Below, piece by piece: positions 14,297-24,038 of a stretch of DNA of 34,077 bases. Location: contig JAGBHX010000144.1 of assembly GCA_017935265.1 (NCBI GenBank), positions 1 through 34,077 of the forward strand. The letters are read 5' to 3'. The stretch comes from Clostridia bacterium (lineage in GTDB: Bacteria; Bacillota; Clostridia; Oscillospirales; Acutalibacteraceae). The notes under the pieces were generated by a model that did no database searches, had not been told where the DNA came from, and was given only the letters and a program-made list of their open reading frames with translations. The translations under genes and the position numbers were made by a program. Within the stretch, counting starts at the first letter, position 1. The number at the start of each line of letters is the position of its first letter.

Positions 14297-15274
14297 TTAC
14301 CCAAATTTTATTCCCGTTTTTTCTCTGATAATTTTCATTGCTTTGCTCACGGCCAGGGTGAGGTCGTTTATGCTTTCAAGCTCCTGTTTTGCTTCGGGAT
14401 TTATAATGTAATTATAAAAGCTCTGCGCTTCGTATGACATCAGCACGTGCTTTTCGGTGTCGGGGGTGAGCGCAGTTTCATTGCCGTCGTTGTCAAAATA
14501 ACTCACGTTCACGAGCTTTGAAATTGAGGGGGTGGAAATTGTTCCGTTGTCGCCGAAAATCTGCGACCCGAAGCGGCTCTGTTCAACCTTTGAAAAAGTG
14601 AGCGTTACCTGCTTGTCTTCATAATCAAAAACAGTTGTTCCGTAGCCGTCTGCACCCGTTGAAAGAAAGCCTGCGGCGGAAGTGATTTTCTTCGGCTCGC
14701 CGAACAAATCAAGAGCAGGATAAACGCAGTAAATTCCCAAATCCATAAGGCAGCCCGTGGCAAACTTCGGATTAAAAATGTTGGGCAGCTCCCCTCTTTT
14801 AAGGGCAGGATATTTTGATGAAAGCTGGCTGAAATCAAAGTGCGCCGTTGTGATTTCACCAAGATTTTCAAGAGCTTTTTTCAAAGTTTTTCTTGCAGGA
14901 AGGTGCATATACATAATAGCTTCCATATACACAAGACCTTTTTCCTGAGCCAAAGCTCTCAGCTCTTCAAATTCTTCAGGCTCAACGGTTATGGGCTTTT
15001 CGCATATAACATGCTTTCCGTTTTGGAGCATCAGCTTGCTCTGCTCATAATGAAGCGAATTGGGGCTTGCGATATAAACCGCATCCACATCGCTTTTTGC
15101 AAGAGCGTTTATATCATCAAAAACCTCTGCGCCGCCAAAAGGCTCTGCAAAAGCTTTTCCCTTTTCTTTGCTTCTTGAATATACGGCAGAAAACTTGAGA
15201 CCCTCAACAAGCTCTGTGCCTTTTACAAATTCTTCGGCAATCCAGCCTGTGCCGATAACTGCAAATTTCACCAT
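14297..15274 (-). CDS. Gfo/Idh/MocA-family NAD(P)-dependent oxidoreductase
   Basis: 325 residues; ATG at 15274 after AAAGAGGTG. The N-terminal Rossmann fold has VIGTGWIAEEF (6-16), then VDAVYIASPNSLHYEQSKLML and the family motif EKPIT (92-96), which contains the catalytic-site lysine region. The C-terminal half is the beta-sheet substrate domain (GCLMDLGIYCVYPALDLFG), with the conserved DLGIY stretch. The usual family length is 320-350, so it is complete. The substrate is not readable from sequence; relatives act on sugars, inositols or trans-dihydrodiols. It stands alone, divergent from ychF. Confidence 0.9.
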   Translation of the reverse strand: MVKFAVIGTGWIAEEFVKGTELVEGLKFSAVYSRSKEKGKAFAEPFGGAEVFDDINALAKSDVDAVYIASPNSLHYEQSKLMLQNGKHVICEKPITVEPEEFEELRALAQEKGLVYMEAIMYMHLPARKTLKKALENLGEITTAHFDFSQLSSKYPALKRGELPNIFNPKFATGCLMDLGIYCVYPALDLFGEPKKITSAAGFLSTGADGYGTTVFDYEDKQVTLTFSKVEQSRFGSQIFGDNGTISTPSISKLVNVSYFDNDGNETALTPDTEKHVLMSYEAQSFYNYIINPEAKQELESINDLTLAVSKAMKIIREKTGIKFG

Positions 15275-15295
15275 AAGAACACCTCTTTCCTTTAT

Positions 15296-15324
15296 ATTTT
15301 AACTTGAAGCGAAACAAATTTCAA
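15296..15324 (-). promoter_or_regulatory. Promoter of the Gfo/Idh/MocA gene
   Basis: Minus-strand TTGAAA (15324-15319), 17-base spacer, TAAAAT (15301-15296), 22 bases before the start codon. Confidence 0.7.
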
Positions 15325-15334
15325 TGTTTATCTG

Positions 15335-15362
15335 TTGAAATTTCAGTGAATTATGTTATACT
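15335..15362 (+). promoter_or_regulatory. Promoter of the ychF operon
   Basis: TTGAAA (15335-15340), 16-base spacer, TATACT (15357-15362) with an extended TG at 15354-15355. It points away from the Gfo/Idh promoter. Confidence 0.72.
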
Positions 15363-15396
15363 ATTCTCATTAAATTGGAAAAGGATGTCTTAATTT

Positions 15397-16491
15397 ATGA
15401 AATTAGGTATTGTAGGCTTGCCCAACGTAGGCAAGAGCACACTTTTTAATGCAATTACAAACGCAGGTGCACAGTCTGCCAACTACGCTTTCTGCACCAT
15501 TGAGCCAAACGTTGGTGTTGTGTCTGTTCCCGATGCAAGACTTGACAAGCTCACCGAGATGTATAACCCTGCCAAAACAACTCCCGCTGTTATCGAATTT
15601 GTTGACATTGCAGGTCTTGTTAAAGGCGCATCAAAGGGCGAGGGTCTTGGTAACAAGTTCCTTTCACACATCCGTGAGGTTGATGCAATTATCCACGTTG
15701 TGCGTTGCTTTGAAAATGACGACATCATTCACGTTGACGGAAGCATTGACCCTGCAAGAGATATTGAAACAATCAACCTTGAGCTCATTTTCTCCGACGT
15801 GGAAATGGTTGAACGCCGCCTTGACAGAAGCACAAAGGCTATGAAGGGCGACAAGAGCCTTGCAAAAGAGGTTGAGTTTTTAAAGCGTCTTAAAGACGAG
15901 CTTATGAACGAAGTGCCTGCAAGAAACGTTGAATGTGACGACGATGAAAAAGAAATTCTTGCTTCAATTGCGCTTCTTACTTCAAAGCCCGTCATCTATG
16001 CCTGCAATATGAGTGAAGATGATTTTGCAAACGGTATTGACACAAATGCCGGCTATCAGAAGGTAAGCGAAATTGCCGCCAACGAGGGCGCTCAGGTGCT
16101 CCCCATCTGCGCAGAGCTTGAAGCAGAAATTGCACCTCTGAGCAAAGAAGAAAAAGAGATGTTCTTGGCAGAGCTCGGTGTTGAGCAGGGCGGCCTTGAT
16201 TTGCTCATTCAGAGAAGCTACGCTCTCCTCGGTCTTATTTCTTACCTCACGGCAGGCACCCCCGAGGTCAGAGCATGGACTATCACCAACGGCACAAAGG
16301 CTCCTCAGGCGGCAGGCAAAATCCACTCCGACTTTGAAAGAGGCTTTATCCGCGCAGAGGTTATCTCTTTTGATGACCTTATGGCTTGCGGCTCAATGGC
16401 TGCCGCAAAAGAAAAAGGTCTTGTCCGCAGTGAGGGCAAGGAATATGTTATGAAAGACGGCGACATTGTTCTTTTCAGATTCAATGTTTAA
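15397..16491 (+). CDS. ychF: Ribosome-associated GTPase/ATPase YchF (OLA1 family)
   Basis: 364 residues, the usual family length; AAGGATG lies 9-10 bases before the ATG. The P-loop is GLPNVGKS (7-14) followed by TLFNAIT; the switch regions read [21 protein letters not shown]; the NKxD equivalent is NMSED, the substitution that lets YchF proteins prefer ATP. The C-terminal TGS domain ends in [13 protein letters not shown]. YchF binds ribosomes and is involved in translation and stress responses. It is the first gene of a four-gene plus-strand run, 9 bases before the FAD protein. Confidence 0.97.
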   Translation: MKLGIVGLPNVGKSTLFNAITNAGAQSANYAFCTIEPNVGVVSVPDARLDKLTEMYNPAKTTPAVIEFVDIAGLVKGASKGEGLGNKFLSHIREVDAIIHVVRCFENDDIIHVDGSIDPARDIETINLELIFSDVEMVERRLDRSTKAMKGDKSLAKEVEFLKRLKDELMNEVPARNVECDDDEKEILASIALLTSKPVIYACNMSEDDFANGIDTNAGYQKVSEIAANEGAQVLPICAELEAEIAPLSKEEKEMFLAELGVEQGGLDLLIQRSYALLGLISYLTAGTPEVRAWTITNGTKAPQAAGKIHSDFERGFIRAEVISFDDLMACGSMAAAKEKGLVRSEGKEYVMKDGDIVLFRFNV

Positions 16492-16500
16492 TTTGACTGT

Positions 16501-18123
16501 ATGATTAGAGTTAATGAAATTAAAGTTCCTCTTGAAGCCACTAACGACGATATTCTTCGCAAAACGGCAGAAAGCTTAAAAATCCCCGCTTCAAAAATCA
16601 AGAGCTTTTCCATTGCAAAAAAGAGCCTTGATTCACGAAAAAAGGATAACCTGTTTTTTGTTTACAGCGTTGACGTTACCGTTGACGGCAACGAGGACAA
16701 GATTTTATCAAAATGCAAAAAGGCCAACAAAATTCAGCCTTTTGTTTATACTGTGCCTGAAAACAAGCGGCAAAGCAAGCTTCGCCCCGTTGTGGCCGGC
16801 TTCGGCCCGGGCGGTATGTTTGCGGCGCTGACATTGGCGCGCGCGGGACTTCGCCCCATCGTGCTTGAAAGAGGTCAGGATGTTGACACAAGAACTAAGG
16901 ATATCAACTCTTTCTGGAGCGATAAAAAGCTCAACACCGAGTCAAACGTTCAGTTTGGTGAGGGCGGTGCAGGCACATTTTCAGACGGCAAGCTGACAAC
17001 GGGCATCAAAGACCCTCTTTGCCGTCAGGTTTTTCTTGATTTTGTCAAGTTCGGTGCAGATGAGGATATTCTCTATTCCTGGCTTCCCCATATCGGCACA
17101 GACAAGCTTTGCAAAATCGTTAAAAATTTAAGAGAAGAAATAATTTCTCTCGGTGGTGAAGTCCGTTTCGGCTGCAAAATGACCAACATCATTGCCGTCA
17201 ACGGAGTTATTCACGGCGTTACCTATGTTAATCAGAACGGCGAAACCGTTGACCTTGAAACCGACGCCCTTATTGCGGCAATCGGACATTCGGCAAGGGA
17301 CACCGTTGAAATGCTTTATTCACACGGCATCACAATGATGCAGAAGCCTTTTTCCGTGGGTGCAAGAATTGAACACCCCAGAGAATTTATAGACAAAGCC
17401 CAATACGGCAGCTTTGCAGGGCACCCTGCCCTCGGTGCGGCAAGCTATAAAATGGCGTGCCATCCTCAGGGCGGCAGAGGCGCATATACATTCTGTATGT
17501 GCCCCGGCGGTACGGTTGTTACCGCCGCAAGCGAAGAAAACACGGTGGTTGTCAACGGAATGAGCTATCACGCCCGTGACGGCAAAAACTCCAACTGTGC
17601 CGTACTCGTGGGAGTTGAGCCTGAGGATTTCGGCAATGAGCATCCTTTGGCAGGCTTTGATTTGCAACAAAAAATTGAGCACACAGCCTTTGTCAAGGGC
17701 GGCGAAAACTATTCTGCCCCTGCTCAGCTTGTGGGCGATTTTCTCAAAAATCAAAAATCTGTTGCTTTGGGCAACATTGAGCCCACCTGCCCCACGGGAG
17801 TTGCTTTGGGTGATATAAGAGAGGTTCTTCCCAAAAAAGTGACCGACATTATGGCGGATGCCCTTGTTAAAATGGGAACGATGCTAAAAGGCTTTGATAT
17901 GCCCGATGCCGTGCTCACAGCCCCTGAAACGCGCTCGTCCTCCCCTGTGAGAATCAACCGCGACGAATATTATCAAAGCGTGAGCCTTCGCGGACTTTAC
18001 CCTTGCGGTGAGGGCGCAGGCTATGCAGGCGGAATTGTTTCTTCGGCTGTTGATGGTATGCGATGTGCAAATGCCGTATTAAGCGGTGAATATTTAAACT
18101 GGTACACCACAAACAAGGATTAA
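16501..18123 (+). CDS. FAD-dependent oxidoreductase (COG2509-like)
   Basis: 540 residues. An N-terminal domain of about 90 residues (RVNEIKVPLEATNDDILRK...) resembles that in COG2509 flavoproteins. The FAD-binding motif VVAGFGPGGMFAAL (97-110) ends with the ribose-binding Glu in VLERG. Also seen are VQFGEGGAGTFSDGKLTTGI, ALIAAIGHSARDT and the C-terminal LYPCGEGAGYAGGIVSSAVDGM, which closes the FAD site. The substrate is unknown; this family is widespread in Clostridia and often called an uncharacterised FAD-dependent protein. No strong ribosome binding site precedes the ATG, so it probably depends on coupling with ychF 9 bases upstream. Confidence 0.9.
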   Translation: MIRVNEIKVPLEATNDDILRKTAESLKIPASKIKSFSIAKKSLDSRKKDNLFFVYSVDVTVDGNEDKILSKCKKANKIQPFVYTVPENKRQSKLRPVVAGFGPGGMFAALTLARAGLRPIVLERGQDVDTRTKDINSFWSDKKLNTESNVQFGEGGAGTFSDGKLTTGIKDPLCRQVFLDFVKFGADEDILYSWLPHIGTDKLCKIVKNLREEIISLGGEVRFGCKMTNIIAVNGVIHGVTYVNQNGETVDLETDALIAAIGHSARDTVEMLYSHGITMMQKPFSVGARIEHPREFIDKAQYGSFAGHPALGAASYKMACHPQGGRGAYTFCMCPGGTVVTAASEENTVVVNGMSYHARDGKNSNCAVLVGVEPEDFGNEHPLAGFDLQQKIEHTAFVKGGENYSAPAQLVGDFLKNQKSVALGNIEPTCPTGVALGDIREVLPKKVTDIMADALVKMGTMLKGFDMPDAVLTAPETRSSSPVRINRDEYYQSVSLRGLYPCGEGAGYAGGIVSSAVDGMRCANAVLSGEYLNWYTTNKD

Positions 18124-18133
18124 AGGTGATTTT

Positions 18134-19021
18134 ATGCTACTTACCACAAGCACCGGTCGGATAGGCTCACTTCTCGGCGACCTCAAAGCCATTGAGCTGA
18201 TAAAAAAGGCGGGTTTTGACTCCATTGATGCCGACCTCGATTATTGGGACGATGCAGGCTATTATGAATGCGACTACATTGCCCGCGCAAAGGAAATGCG
18301 AAAATTTGCCGACGAGCTGAACATCTCGTTCACCCAGGCTCATGCGCCATTTAACCTTTCAATGAAGGACGGCGAAGAGGCAAACATTAAAAACACCTTT
18401 GACGTTACGGTCAAGGCCATTGAATGTTGCGAAATTCTCGGTGTTGATATTCTCGTGGTGCATCCGTTACAGTTCAGAGAATACTATTCCAACAAAAAAT
18501 TCCTCAAGGAATTGAATCTCAGATTTTATACACACCTTTTACCCTATTGTGAAAAGCACGGGGTAAAAATGGCCTGTGAAAATATGTTCCACCGTGACCC
18601 CCATAACGGCCACATCATCGACAGCGTTTGCGCTGACCCCGAGGAATTTAACGAATATATTGATATGGTTAACAGTGAATATCTCGTAGCCTGCCTTGAC
18701 CTTGGCCATTGCGGAGTTACCAACAGAGATGCGGCATATTGCATCCGCAAAATGGGCGGTGAGCGAATAAAGGCACTTCACGTTCACGACAATGATTTTG
18801 TCAACGACTGCCACACAATGCCTATGATGGGCGAAATGGACTGGGACTCAATCACAAAAGCTCTTGCCGATATAAATTACAGCGGCAACTTCACCCTTGA
18901 ATCTGACGGATTTTTTAGGGGAATGGGCAAGGATGAAAACATTCTCCTTCAGGCGCTTAAATTAAAAGAAGCTGTCAGCCGCAAGCTGATGAGAGATATT
19001 ATGAACAACAAAAACAGATAA
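18134..19021 (+). CDS. Sugar phosphate isomerase/epimerase-like TIM-barrel protein
   Basis: 295 residues with AAAGGTGATTTT before the ATG. It has the AP-endonuclease-2/xylose-isomerase-like barrel: IELIKKAGFDSIDADL, TQAHAPFNLS, then the four usual metal ligands in CENM (Glu), CLDLGHCG (Asp/His), LHVHDND (His) and TLESDG (Glu). Relatives act as isomerases, epimerases or inosose dehydratases; the substrate cannot be told from sequence. It lies 10 bases after the FAD protein in the same transcription unit. Confidence 0.85.
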   Translation: MLLTTSTGRIGSLLGDLKAIELIKKAGFDSIDADLDYWDDAGYYECDYIARAKEMRKFADELNISFTQAHAPFNLSMKDGEEANIKNTFDVTVKAIECCEILGVDILVVHPLQFREYYSNKKFLKELNLRFYTHLLPYCEKHGVKMACENMFHRDPHNGHIIDSVCADPEEFNEYIDMVNSEYLVACLDLGHCGVTNRDAAYCIRKMGGERIKALHVHDNDFVNDCHTMPMMGEMDWDSITKALADINYSGNFTLESDGFFRGMGKDENILLQALKLKEAVSRKLMRDIMNNKNR

Positions 19022-19045
19022 AGTATTCAGTGAGGGGTTGTTTTT

Positions 19046-20086
19046 ATGGTAATAATTCTTTTCCTTTTGTTGGCAATTACTCTTTGCGGCACAACAATCT
19101 GTTCACCTAATCAATTCAACAGCGATTATTTATCTAAGGACAATACTGCAGCTATAAACGGAATTTTTGTGGTTCTTGTTTTTTTAAGGCATTTTTCTCA
19201 ATATATTGTTCTTTCGGACTCCCTCGGTGATTCGCTGTTTTTTGAATTTAACGGTTACCTTGGCCAGCTGCTTGTCACTACCTTTCTTTTTTATTCGGGC
19301 TACGGTATTATGTGCTCAATTCAAGCAAAAGGTTCCTCTTACGTTAACACAATTCCGCGCAAGCGAATATTGGGCGTCTGGGTGCATTTTGCAATTGCCG
19401 TTTTGCTCTTTTTGATTTGCAATTTAATTTTCGGAAAAACCTATGACATAAAAACCGTTCTGCTTGCTTTCGCGGGCTGGACCAGCATCGGCAACAGTAA
19501 CTGGTACATTTTTGCAACACTGTTTTTGTATCTTTTTGTTTTTGCGGCGTTCAAAATCAGCAAATCCCGCAAGGTAATCGGGCTGCTGATAACCTCCGTT
19601 CTCGTTACGGCGTTTGTCCTCGTTCAGATAAAGGCAGACAGACCGCAATACTGCTTCAACACAATTGCCTGCTACCCCTTTGGTATGCTCTTTGCTTTGA
19701 TAAAACCTAAGGCAGAAAAGTTTCTGTTTAAAAATGACATTACGTATTCACTTTCTCTGTTTGTCGTTTTTTCACTGTTTGTTTTCTCCTTCGGCTACAT
19801 AAAAAACGGTGTCTTTTTCCACTCAATTTCTTCAGTGCTGTTTGTGATTCTTCTGGTTATCATTTCGGCCAAAATAAAATTCAAAAACGGATTTCTTTCC
19901 TTAATGGGAAGCCACGTTTTTTCTATCTACATTCTGCAAAGAATACCGATGATGGTTTTTTCAAGTTTCGGAATCAACAAAAACATTTACGTTTTTCTGA
20001 TCCTTTCGTTTTTGGCCACAATTCCGTTGGCGCTTATTTTTGACAAGCTGATGCTTCCTCTTGATAAGAAGCTTAAAATCAAATAA
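19046..20086 (+). CDS. Membrane acyltransferase 3-family protein
   Basis: 346 residues with about ten membrane helices; GAGGGG precedes the ATG. The features fit integral-membrane O-acyltransferases (acyltransferase 3): an early NGIFVVLVFLRHFSQYI with the arginine-histidine pair that is catalytic in the family, FFEFNGYLGQLLVTTFLFYSGYGI, IPRKRILGVWVHF, and GNSNWYIFATLFLYL. These enzymes transfer acetyl or similar groups to sugars or wall polymers. The nearby wall-polymer glycosyltransferase gene (convergent) makes an envelope target plausible but does not prove it. Last gene of the ychF run. Confidence 0.78.
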   Translation: MVIILFLLLAITLCGTTICSPNQFNSDYLSKDNTAAINGIFVVLVFLRHFSQYIVLSDSLGDSLFFEFNGYLGQLLVTTFLFYSGYGIMCSIQAKGSSYVNTIPRKRILGVWVHFAIAVLLFLICNLIFGKTYDIKTVLLAFAGWTSIGNSNWYIFATLFLYLFVFAAFKISKSRKVIGLLITSVLVTAFVLVQIKADRPQYCFNTIACYPFGMLFALIKPKAEKFLFKNDITYSLSLFVVFSLFVFSFGYIKNGVFFHSISSVLFVILLVIISAKIKFKNGFLSLMGSHVFSIYILQRIPMMVFSSFGINKNIYVFLILSFLATIPLALIFDKLMLPLDKKLKIK

Positions 20087-20090
20087 AAAG

Positions 20091-20135
20091 TCCCCGCATA
20101 TCAGGCCGTCAGCCGATGTGCGGGGATTACTTTTT
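20091..20135. terminator. Bidirectional terminator
   Basis: TCCCCGCA (20091-20098) pairs with TGCGGGGA (20119-20126), flanked by AAATAAAAAG before and TTACTTTTTG after. It separates the plus-strand run from the convergent glycosyltransferase gene. Confidence 0.85.
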
Positions 20136-20136
20136 G

Positions 20137-22854
20137 TTATGAATCCAGCTCCATTATTCTTTCATAAATTCTTTCTGAATTGTTTTTGTCATTGTAAGCA
20201 AACAGCGTTTCTACTCTCTTTTTATACTCTTCCGAAAGCTCACAATTTCTTTCCAGAGTAGCAATCATCTCGTCAACGGTGCTTTCAAGGTCGGTGCAGA
20301 CAGGGCCCATTCCGTCATCATCATAGCTGAAATAACCCTCGTCAAAAATCTGACCTTCAAAGAATTCTTCCTTGTCAAACTGTGCATAAAGAATTGGCTT
20401 CCTAAGGTACGCAAAGTCAAACGCAACAGAAGAATAGTCGGTAATAAGAAAAGCCGCTCTTGAAAAAATATCCTTGTAGTCCACAAAGCCTGCATTGATA
20501 TCAAAAACATCATTGGCTTCAAAATCTCTGTATTGCTCCTTATGAATAGGATGCAGGCAGAAAAGACCCTTATAGCCCTTTTCTTTCATTTTTTCCATAA
20601 GTCTCGGATGATTTATGAGACTGTTATAGAATTTGTAATAATCCGTTTCATTGAATTTATCATAATAAACACTCTTTGTTTCAGAGTCATAGCTTTCTTT
20701 GATTGAGCGACGCCACGTCGGCAAAACAACAACAAGCTTTTCTGCTTTGTTGTTCAGCTCGTCAAACCTGGCAAGGCCCGTCAGAGCAACCTCTTCACTG
20801 TCATAAAGATAGTTGGTTTCGGCTATTGACTCATACTCCATCCTTGTGGAAGTAATAAACATTGATATGTTTTTGTTAAACTTCTGCAGCCAGGCAGAAA
20901 GGTCGTTCATAATAACGCCGTGCTGCAGGAAAATATAATCAAAATTCATCAGGTCTGCAAGATACCTGCGGTTAACCCCACCGAATGGATTGATTACATA
21001 CTCTCCGCCGGAAGAAGAAATTATCTTATCTGCCGACAGGAAATAGAAACGGTACAGGAAATCGTCAAAGTGAATAACCTTGCCGATTTTCTTCATTCTT
21101 GCTTCATCTTCACTGTCCTTGTTGATAACAAAAATCGGCTTGATTTTTTTGTTTCCCTTCTGACAAACATATTTAAAGAAGGCCTCGCCGTTATCATTGG
21201 CTTTATCGCTTCTGTCAGAAATGAGCCAGATTTTTTTGCCGCCTCTGAGGAACAAGGTAAACAGAATATACAAAATTCTTGTTAAAAATGCTCTTCTGTG
21301 CTTTTTCATCAAAAGCCAGATAAGACACTTCGCCTCGTTGGTAGCCGCCGACACAAACAAGCTCGCAGGCTTGAAAACCCTCATACAGGTGCGGTAGCAT
21401 TTGTAAAGATAGGGCTTGCTGACTGTGTATGAAAAAACAAAAGAATTGTAGTTTGCAATAAATTTGCCGTAGTTTATACCCACATTGCAAACCATATCGT
21501 CAAAATATATAACCGGTCTGAGCTCAACATACTTTTCTTTTTTGAAGTCATGCTCATCAAGCGGCACATCAATTCTAAAATGACGGCAGGCTGTTTTGAT
21601 TCCGAAAAATGTATGCTCGGTTTTATGCGGAAAATCTTTAAGCTCAGGCTCAACTTCCTTTCCGTTAACAAACAAAACAAATTTCGTCTTGTGCTCGGTA
21701 GCCTTCAGCACCCACTTTGAAATCATACCCTCAACGTGCAGAGTGTTGTTTTTGATTTTAACTATGTTTACAAAGCAGGCATTGTTGTTAAGCCCTAACG
21801 ATACCATTTTAATATCGTTATAATACAAGGCCTGTTCCTCGTGGTTATATACCATATCCTTAAAGAAGGTGTCTGAATTTTTCTTTATGGACATTGCTGT
21901 AAGCTTACGGATAATGGAAACGTGAACCTTGCTTGTGAGAATCACCTTTTCGTCCACATAAGAGAACAAATCGTGGAGCATATCATAATAATCCTGATAT
22001 TCCTCCTGTGTCAGCACTCCCTCGGGAATTTCATTATCTAATCGCCAACCGATGTCATAGGCAAGAATATTCTGAACGTAAGGAATTACTTCTCCGTAAT
22101 TCTTCTTTGATATATCAATCAATGAGTAATAATATTTTCTCGGAGAAGCAGAATAATACTCCTTGTTCATTCTCTGATTCTGAACAGCGGAGGACTGATC
22201 AAGACGCTTTCTGTAATAATGCAGAGTATCGGCCAAAATGCCCAGCTTTGCTTTCTTTAAAATTATTTCATTAACAAACAAGCCGTCCTCGCCGAATTTC
22301 ATTCCGTGAACAAACCTTGTGTCGCCGATAGCGGCTTCTTTGATAACAGAAGACGTTACGTGAAGCTGAATTGAGGTGCTCTCTTCCTCATCAAAAAGAT
22401 TGGCTACTCTGTTGCCCGGCTTGTATTTATAATCCACCGCGTGGAAACTGTTTGATGCCTCAAAGCGTTTCATTCGGCAGGAAACAACGTCAACCTCATC
22501 ATAATGAGCTTCAAAAAAGCGGTAAATCTTTCTGAAAGCATCCATTTCCCACTTATCGTCAGAGTCAAGGAAGTTAACGTACTTTCCTTCAACAAACGGA
22601 ATGCCTGTGTTTCTTGCGGCGCTGACGCCGGCATTTTCCTGTTTGATATATTTGATGTTTTTAGGGTATTCCTTAACATATCGCTGACAAATTTCATCGC
22701 TGTTATCAGGAGAACCGTCGTTGACCAGAATAATCTGAATATTCTTTTTGAAGCCGATTGTCTGATTGATTACGGAATCGACTGTCTCTTCCAGAAATTT
22801 TTCAACATTATAAACCGGTATAACAACGGAAAATTTATATTTATAATCCTTCAT
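20137..22854 (-). CDS. Fusion of GT2 glycosyltransferase and CDP-glycerol glycerophosphotransferase
   Basis: 905 residues; ATG at 22854 after AGGAGG. Residues 1-330 are a GT-A family 2 glycosyltransferase: FSVVIPVYNVEKFLEETVDSV, ILVNDGSPDNSDE and the metal site NFLDSDDKW (97-100). A middle segment of about 330-530 is not recognised. From about 540 on it is a TagF/TarF-like glycerophosphotransferase: KKIWLISDRSDKANDNGEAFF, FLQHGVIMND (His645), GLFCLHPIHKEQY (His768) and LITDYSSVAFDFAYLRKPI. The two His residues correspond in kind to the catalytic pair of TagF. It should build a teichoic-acid-like or glycerol-phosphate-decorated polymer at the inner membrane face. Such fusions occur in capsule and wall loci, yet here the gene stands alone. 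Confidence 0.9.
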   Translation of the reverse strand: MKDYKYKFSVVIPVYNVEKFLEETVDSVINQTIGFKKNIQIILVNDGSPDNSDEICQRYVKEYPKNIKYIKQENAGVSAARNTGIPFVEGKYVNFLDSDDKWEMDAFRKIYRFFEAHYDEVDVVSCRMKRFEASNSFHAVDYKYKPGNRVANLFDEEESTSIQLHVTSSVIKEAAIGDTRFVHGMKFGEDGLFVNEIILKKAKLGILADTLHYYRKRLDQSSAVQNQRMNKEYYSASPRKYYYSLIDISKKNYGEVIPYVQNILAYDIGWRLDNEIPEGVLTQEEYQDYYDMLHDLFSYVDEKVILTSKVHVSIIRKLTAMSIKKNSDTFFKDMVYNHEEQALYYNDIKMVSLGLNNNACFVNIVKIKNNTLHVEGMISKWVLKATEHKTKFVLFVNGKEVEPELKDFPHKTEHTFFGIKTACRHFRIDVPLDEHDFKKEKYVELRPVIYFDDMVCNVGINYGKFIANYNSFVFSYTVSKPYLYKCYRTCMRVFKPASLFVSAATNEAKCLIWLLMKKHRRAFLTRILYILFTLFLRGGKKIWLISDRSDKANDNGEAFFKYVCQKGNKKIKPIFVINKDSEDEARMKKIGKVIHFDDFLYRFYFLSADKIISSSGGEYVINPFGGVNRRYLADLMNFDYIFLQHGVIMNDLSAWLQKFNKNISMFITSTRMEYESIAETNYLYDSEEVALTGLARFDELNNKAEKLVVVLPTWRRSIKESYDSETKSVYYDKFNETDYYKFYNSLINHPRLMEKMKEKGYKGLFCLHPIHKEQYRDFEANDVFDINAGFVDYKDIFSRAAFLITDYSSVAFDFAYLRKPILYAQFDKEEFFEGQIFDEGYFSYDDDGMGPVCTDLESTVDEMIATLERNCELSEEYKKRVETLFAYNDKNNSERIYERIMELDS

Positions 22855-22885
22855 AAAAATCCTCCTGTAAAAAGCTTCTTCACTA

Positions 22886-22914
22886 ATATTAGCATATCAA
22901 TATGATTTTTTCAA
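22886..22914 (-). promoter_or_regulatory. Promoter of the GT2-TagF gene
   Basis: Minus-strand TTGAAA (22914-22909), 17-base spacer, TAATAT (22891-22886), in the 65-base gap after the glycerate kinase gene. Confidence 0.65.
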
Positions 22915-22919
22915 CAGAT

Positions 22920-24038
22920 TTATAAAATCCGTAGGATATTTTCCACACTGATTGCAAGGTTGTCTTCACTTGAGTGGCGTACTTTTTCAAAATCCACGGG
23001 CATCGGGTTTGTTGCAAAAACAGCCCTTACACCCATATCATATATATCCTCAAGGCAGGCTTCATATCCTCCTACAACGGCAATCACGGGCACACCCTTT
23101 TCCTTAGCTCTTTTGGCAACACCCGAAACTACTTTTCCGCGAAGAGATTGGCTGTCCAATTTACCCTCTCCCGTAAACACGTAATCTGCGCCGTCAATTT
23201 TCGCTTCAAAATCCACAGTATCAAGCACGGTTTCAATCCCCGAGCGAAGCTCAGCACCGAAGAAGGCAACCATTCCTGCGCCCATTCCTCCTGCCGCGCC
23301 TGCACCCGAAAGAGCAGAAACATCAACTCCCGCATCGTTTTTCACAATCCGCGCGGCGTGTCGGAGTCCGTCATCAAGAGCCGCAACCTGATTTTCGTCA
23401 GCACCCTTCTGAGGTGCAAACACATATGCCGCACCGCTTTTTCCGAAAAGAGGGTTGTCAATATCGCACATGGCGGTGATTTCAACTCCGCTGAGCAACT
23501 CACTTTTTCCGACGGTGTCAATTTTTTCAATCTCGCAAAGAGTGCCGCCCACAGGAACAAAGCTTTCGCCTTCTGAGTTGTAAAACTTAATTCCTGCCGC
23601 TGCCGCAGCACCTGCTCCCATATCGTTTGTGCAGGAGCCGCCCAGGCACATTATAATTTTTTTGCAGCCTCTTTTTGCCGCATCAAGCATCAATTCACCC
23701 ACGCCGAAGGTTGTGGTAAGCGAGGGGTTTTTCTTTCCCTCCACAAGGGGCAGACCTGCACAGGCAGACATTTCAATCACAGCGGTGTCGCCGCCCAGAA
23801 TGCCGTATTCCGCCTCAATTTTTTCACCGTAAGGGCCGCAGACCAAAGCAGAAACCCTTTCACCGCCAAGGGCATTGAGAAAACAGCTCACGCTCCCCTC
23901 TCCGCCGTCGGCAACGGGAATTTTCACAACCTTACAAAAGGGAAAAATCTTGTTTATTTTTTCTTCAAAAATTTCACAGATCCGCTCTGAGGAAATGGTC
24001 CCCTTGAACGAATCGGGAACAACAACTGCTTTTTTCAT
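22920..24038 (-). CDS. Glycerate 2-kinase (GlxK/GarK family)
   Basis: 372 residues, the usual family length. The N-terminus KKAVVVPDSFKGTISS, then PVADGGEGSVSCFLNALGG, IMCLGGSCTNDMGAGAAAAAGIKFY, and the C-terminal DYVFTGEGKLDSQSLRGKV are the conserved blocks of class II glycerate kinases, which phosphorylate D-glycerate to 2-phosphoglycerate. Its start codon overlaps the stop of the nitroreductase gene (TGATG at 24040-24036), so the two are translationally coupled. The link feeds glycerate into lower glycolysis. The gene symbol is left open because glxK and garK cannot be told apart here. Confidence 0.95.
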   Translation of the reverse strand: MKKAVVVPDSFKGTISSERICEIFEEKINKIFPFCKVVKIPVADGGEGSVSCFLNALGGERVSALVCGPYGEKIEAEYGILGGDTAVIEMSACAGLPLVEGKKNPSLTTTFGVGELMLDAAKRGCKKIIMCLGGSCTNDMGAGAAAAAGIKFYNSEGESFVPVGGTLCEIEKIDTVGKSELLSGVEITAMCDIDNPLFGKSGAAYVFAPQKGADENQVAALDDGLRHAARIVKNDAGVDVSALSGAGAAGGMGAGMVAFFGAELRSGIETVLDTVDFEAKIDGADYVFTGEGKLDSQSLRGKVVSGVAKRAKEKGVPVIAVVGGYEACLEDIYDMGVRAVFATNPMPVDFEKVRHSSEDNLAISVENILRIL

